From: Cellvibrionaceae bacterium
Lineage (GTDB): Bacteria > Pseudomonadota > Gammaproteobacteria > Pseudomonadales > Cellvibrionaceae
Length of the DNA stretch: 16,226 nucleotides
Direction of reading: 5' to 3'
Assembly: GCA_027012915.1 (NCBI GenBank)
Contig: JALUYN010000202.1
Span: forward strand, 1-16,226
Shown here one piece after another: positions 15,101 through 16,226 of this stretch (position 1 is the first letter of the stretch; each line of letters starts with the position of its first letter). The translations under genes were made by a program, and so were the position numbers. Below the pieces are notes generated by a model. That model searched no databases. It saw nothing but the letters and a program-made list of their open reading frames with translations, and was not told where the DNA came from.

Positions 15101-15671
15101 CGCCAATTCGGCTCAGGTTACCTTCGAAGGTGGTAACGCCAACGGCAACTTCAAGTTCGATTTTGGTAATGGCCAAACCTTCACCATAGAAACAGCTGAG
15201 GCGAATATGGGGGCCACACTGGGTATCCAGGCTTCAGATGGCAGTGAAAATGAAGTCATCAAAGGTTTGGATGTCGCCGGTACGATCAATGGTAAAGCGG
15301 CCACGGGTACGGGGCAGACATTGGTGGGTGCCGAAGGAGATGCTAGCGAAGGGTTGCGTGTTAGTGTGTCCGGCGGGCCCGTTGGTAAACGTGGCTCTGT
15401 CGAGTTTGTGCGTGGAATCGCCGATCAGCTAGATCGCCTGCTCGATAACGTTCTGACAGGTTCACTAAAGAACAAGGAAGACGCTATGCAGCGAGAGTTG
15501 AGTCAGATTGCGGAAGAGCGCACGGAGCTTAATGATCGTATCGATATTTTCCGAACTCGGTTGGAAAAACAGTTTGCCTATAACGATATATTGGTGCAAC
15601 AGCTGGACAGCACTCGTGATTATCTGGAAACTCAATTTGAAATTCTCAATGCATCGTTGTCGAGGAGTTAG
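12165..15671 (+). CDS. fliD: Flagellar filament cap protein FliD, greatly enlarged (1168 aa)
   Basis: FliD forms the cap at the filament tip and folds incoming flagellin. ATG 12165 is chosen because GGGGAGGT lies seven bases upstream; GTG 12156 overlaps that site. The FliD N-terminal signature is at the very start (S-S-L-G-I-G-S-G-V, residues 4-12, then D-L-V-D-Q-L-V-E-A-E), followed by a helical part to about 65. The first half of the C-terminal FliD domain runs from about 240 to 392, including Y-N-A-L-K-G-R-I-N-E-L and N-N-D-P-D-A-M-T-T-L-F. The second half, the terminal coiled coil, is at about 1079-1168 and ends T-R-D-Y-L-E-T-Q-F-E-I-L. Between 393 and about 1075 an insertion of roughly 680 residues made of repeated beta-rich modules splits this domain. 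Usual FliD proteins are about 450-700 residues. It shares a transcription unit with flaG and fliS. Confidence 0.95.
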   Translation: MSISSLGIGSGVLTADLVDQLVEAERGPTENRLDSQEEVLNAQVSEFGALKGLVSDFESSVSALNLSSSFKNNTASSTNENAVTATASSVASPGLYSIEVDSLAQRQTIASLEFSNLNDIVGEGTLKFTFGTVGTTRDANGNVTSFDSFTANTSEAVKTLKVDATNHTVTGLRDAINKSDLGISATIVDTGSGYRLLLQSQDSGEDNGFKVEVSNASNGLDGFNFNETTTGAGLLHTGLASDAQFKVNGLSVTREDNLVAGVINGVTLNLKQTTSGPVNLTIERDTAAVASKMSDLVDSYNALKGRINELTQFDTEEGKGSLFTGDSTVRTLQVQMQRVIGGVVSSLSGTEFRALSEVGIKTNKDTGLLEFDSGKFTSLLNNDPDAMTTLFTRTGTTTDSQLAFQTGGTNTAAGTYDVVISQLATRGEFVGNGTSGSFTIDADNDTFKINVDGTNSQSIQLSAGTYNGTELAQLLQAQINADENLLSRAKSVEVTYDAGKQSFSIESSTFGSSSSVNFTALDTDTARELGFYVPGQGPRSLEAVNGLSVVDTLSAPLVIDDSNDDFSLTVAGVTSNNIELANASYTDGSDLAAALQSAINADSNFSAEGLTATVSFEGSQSDGQLKIAFSDGETFAIESADAGLASALGITTGKQETDQVASLALNDDFSSAVTIDSSNDEFTVVVNGTTSNTIQIANASYADGASLAAAIQSALQADTNLQGVDVVSAAGATTSAGSLDIAAAGIDFSSVNRGLLLNFNGIDLEVRVDQDATTDLNSDTNVGDVDDNLFAVQSALDSALTAAGLSAGDIVASVSGNGLVLTSAAQNSSQTLQVVADGIGAETGAGTTVLAGGEDYSALGDATFALDVDGTAVNVDLSSTVDGTGAANTDVLAQIQTALDSGLTTAGLNAGDVEARLNGSGQVVFYDTQNQASTNTLSVSAVGADDVLGLTAQVGVSNSGSDGFGLSLQTVNGVDQETLANSAQVTFEGGNANGNFKFDFGNGQTFTIETAEANMGATLGIQASDGSENEVIKGLDVAGTINGKAATGTGQTLVGAEGDASEGLRVSVSGGPVGKRGSVEFVRGIADQLDRLLDNVLTGSLKNKEDAMQRELSQIAEERTELNDRIDIFRTRLEKQFAYNDILVQQLDSTRDYLETQFEILNASLSRS
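13473..14315 (+). repeat. FliD insertion, repeat type 1 (three copies)
   Basis: Three copies of a motif of about 46 residues: 437-482 (13473-13610), 555-602 (13827-13970) and 670-717 (14172-14315). The shared pattern is T/V-I-D-x-x-N-D-x-F-x-x-x-V-x-G-T/V-x-S-x-x-I-x-L/I, then A-S/G-Y/T-x-D/N-G, L-A-x-x-L/I-Q and I/L-N/Q-A-D. The alanine-rich helix and strand pattern resembles Flagellin_IN-type filament modules. Copies are similar in protein but not identical in DNA. Confidence 0.75.
13995..15230 (+). repeat. FliD insertion, repeat type 2 (two distant copies)
   Basis: Residues 611-650 (13995-14114) and 983-1022 (15111-15230) match each other: V-S/T-F-E-G, then a G-x-L/F-K-I/F-x-F core, G-E/Q-T-F-A/T-I-E-S/T-A, and A-x-L-G-I at the end. 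They flank the third type 1 copy and the type 3 pair. A weaker relative with S-F-S-I-E-S and A-R-E-L-G-F is visible at about 490-531. Confidence 0.65.
14427..15029 (+). repeat. FliD insertion, repeat type 3 (two tandem copies)
   Basis: Residues about 755-850 and 860-955 form a tandem pair. Each has a V-D-type strand, an acidic stretch, an A-L-D-S-A/G-L-T-x-A-G-L-x-A-G-D-I/V helix-turn segment (795-810 and 897-913), then V-S/L-N-G-x-G-L/Q-V-V/L and N-T/Q-L-x-V-x-A. The close agreement of the A-G-D segment indicates duplication within this gene. Confidence 0.7.
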
Positions 15672-15679
15672 ATAAAACA

Positions 15680-16060
15680 ATGACTCAGAAACAAGCTCAA
15701 AACTATCGAAATCTTGAGCTGGAAACTCGGGTAAACGATGCTTCACCGCATCAACTGATCTTGATGTTGTTTGAGGGCGCCATCGAGCGTCTGAATCAAG
15801 CCAAGGCTTGCGCAGATCGCAATGATCTGTCCGGCAAAGGTGTGTTTCTTGGCAAGGCTCTGGATATTGTTGGCGGTTTGCGCGAATCTCTAAATCTTGA
15901 TTTGGATTCCGATATTCCGAAAGATTTGGATAGACTCTACGAATATATTCAGATTCGTTTGCTGCAAGGCAATATCGAGAGTGATAATTCTTCATTTGAT
16001 GAGTGTATCAATCTCATTAAGACGGTTAAATCTGGTTGGGAAGGTATTGCTGAGCGCTGA
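15680..16060 (+). CDS. fliS: Flagellar export chaperone FliS
   Basis: A 126-residue helical protein of normal length that binds the C-terminal disordered end of flagellin in the cytoplasm, preventing early polymerisation and guiding it to the export gate. The conserved start region is seen as Y-R-N-L-E-L-E-T-R-V at residues 9-18, then A-S-P-H-Q-L-I-L-M-L-F-E-G-A-I at 21-35. I-V-G-G-L-R-E-S-L-N at 63-72 is the other family hallmark. GAGGAG at 15662-15667 overlaps the fliD stop, and ATG follows eight bases after that stop, so the two genes are probably translationally coupled. No fliT-like gene is visible before the window ends. Confidence 0.94.
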   Translation: MTQKQAQNYRNLELETRVNDASPHQLILMLFEGAIERLNQAKACADRNDLSGKGVFLGKALDIVGGLRESLNLDLDSDIPKDLDRLYEYIQIRLLQGNIESDNSSFDECINLIKTVKSGWEGIAER

Positions 16061-16226
16061 GTCACACTCAGTCTCAGTTCAACAGATCTTAAATTTTTCA
16101 CTAGTAACAACTCTCATCTGCAGTGTGATTTTGTAGTCTTCTTTTTGTTCGTTTTTCCGATTTACGATTCTTTATTTCGCTTCTATCTTTAGAGGTGGTA
16201 TGGGGCGTTTTTCCCCCATTTCTTCT
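16057..16226 (+). other. Spacer after fliS with several inverted repeats, possible transcript end
   Basis: A six-base stem with a three-base loop (16057-16062 with 16066-16071) covers the fliS stop codon. A wider pair joins 16062-16068 with 16122-16128, and inside it 16083-16087 with 16116-16120. The sequence then becomes pyrimidine-rich with several T runs (16129-16190). At the end ATGGGG (16200-16205) pairs with CCCCAT (16214-16219) and is followed by a T-rich stretch, the best terminator candidate. The window stops before the next gene, so the 3' boundary is uncertain. Confidence 0.35.

Noticed and set aside
13473..15230. CRISPR-like or DNA tandem repeat array in fliD
   Set aside because: The repetition is visible at protein level only; DNA copies are diverged and in frame, as expected for protein modules.
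15465..15995. A 176-codon open frame on the - strand across the fliD-fliS junction
   Set aside because: It is antisense to two clearly conserved genes, its product has no recognisable motif, and no ribosome site is evident.
16200..16226. Start of a new gene at ATG 16200 after AGAGGT
   Set aside because: The spacing from AGAGGT is only three bases and the ATG sits in an inverted repeat; too little sequence remains to judge.

Overview
This window most likely comes from a polarly flagellated, probably marine gammaproteobacterium. The gene order fliC-flaG-fliD-fliS, a FliA (sigma-28) promoter in front of flagellin, and the flagellin end sequences all fit Pseudomonas/Cellvibrionales-type organisms. 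The genus cannot be fixed from the sequence alone.

Left part (1-5048). The + strand carries the end of a sugar-nucleotide dehydratase/epimerase gene, a DegT/StrS-type PLP sugar aminotransferase, a second NAD-dependent sugar epimerase/reductase, a class I SAM methyltransferase and a 421-residue protein of unknown function that looks glycosyltransferase-like. These genes are packed with gaps of about 1-26 bases and read as one operon whose start lies outside the window. It converges at about 4271-4305 on a - strand operon.

Middle (4305-9109, - strand). In transcription order this operon encodes a Maf-type (DUF115) flagellin glycosyltransferase, a cobalamin-binding-type radical SAM protein with a TPR-like tail, and a second class I SAM methyltransferase. 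Together the two operons look like a flagellin glycosylation island: make an amino-deoxy sugar, decorate it by methylation and possibly radical chemistry, and attach it to flagellin through Maf. The sugar cannot be identified here, and no pseudaminic or legionaminic synthase is visible.

Right part (9110-16226, + strand). A consensus-like sigma-28 promoter (9183-9209) and a hairpin-bearing leader precede one very long flagellin (758 aa). Then follow flaG, an extremely long filament cap gene fliD (1168 aa) and the export chaperone fliS. Both flagellin and FliD are enlarged by internally repeated modules placed between conserved ends, so filament and cap seem to have expanded in parallel. Several RNA hairpins lie between these genes, including a strong GC-rich one without a T tract just ahead of the fliD ribosome binding site.

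No RNA genes, insertion sequences, CRISPR arrays or phage genes were seen. The most interesting points are the paired filament/cap expansion, the radical SAM protein inside a flagellin-glycan operon, and the unclassified 421-aa protein.
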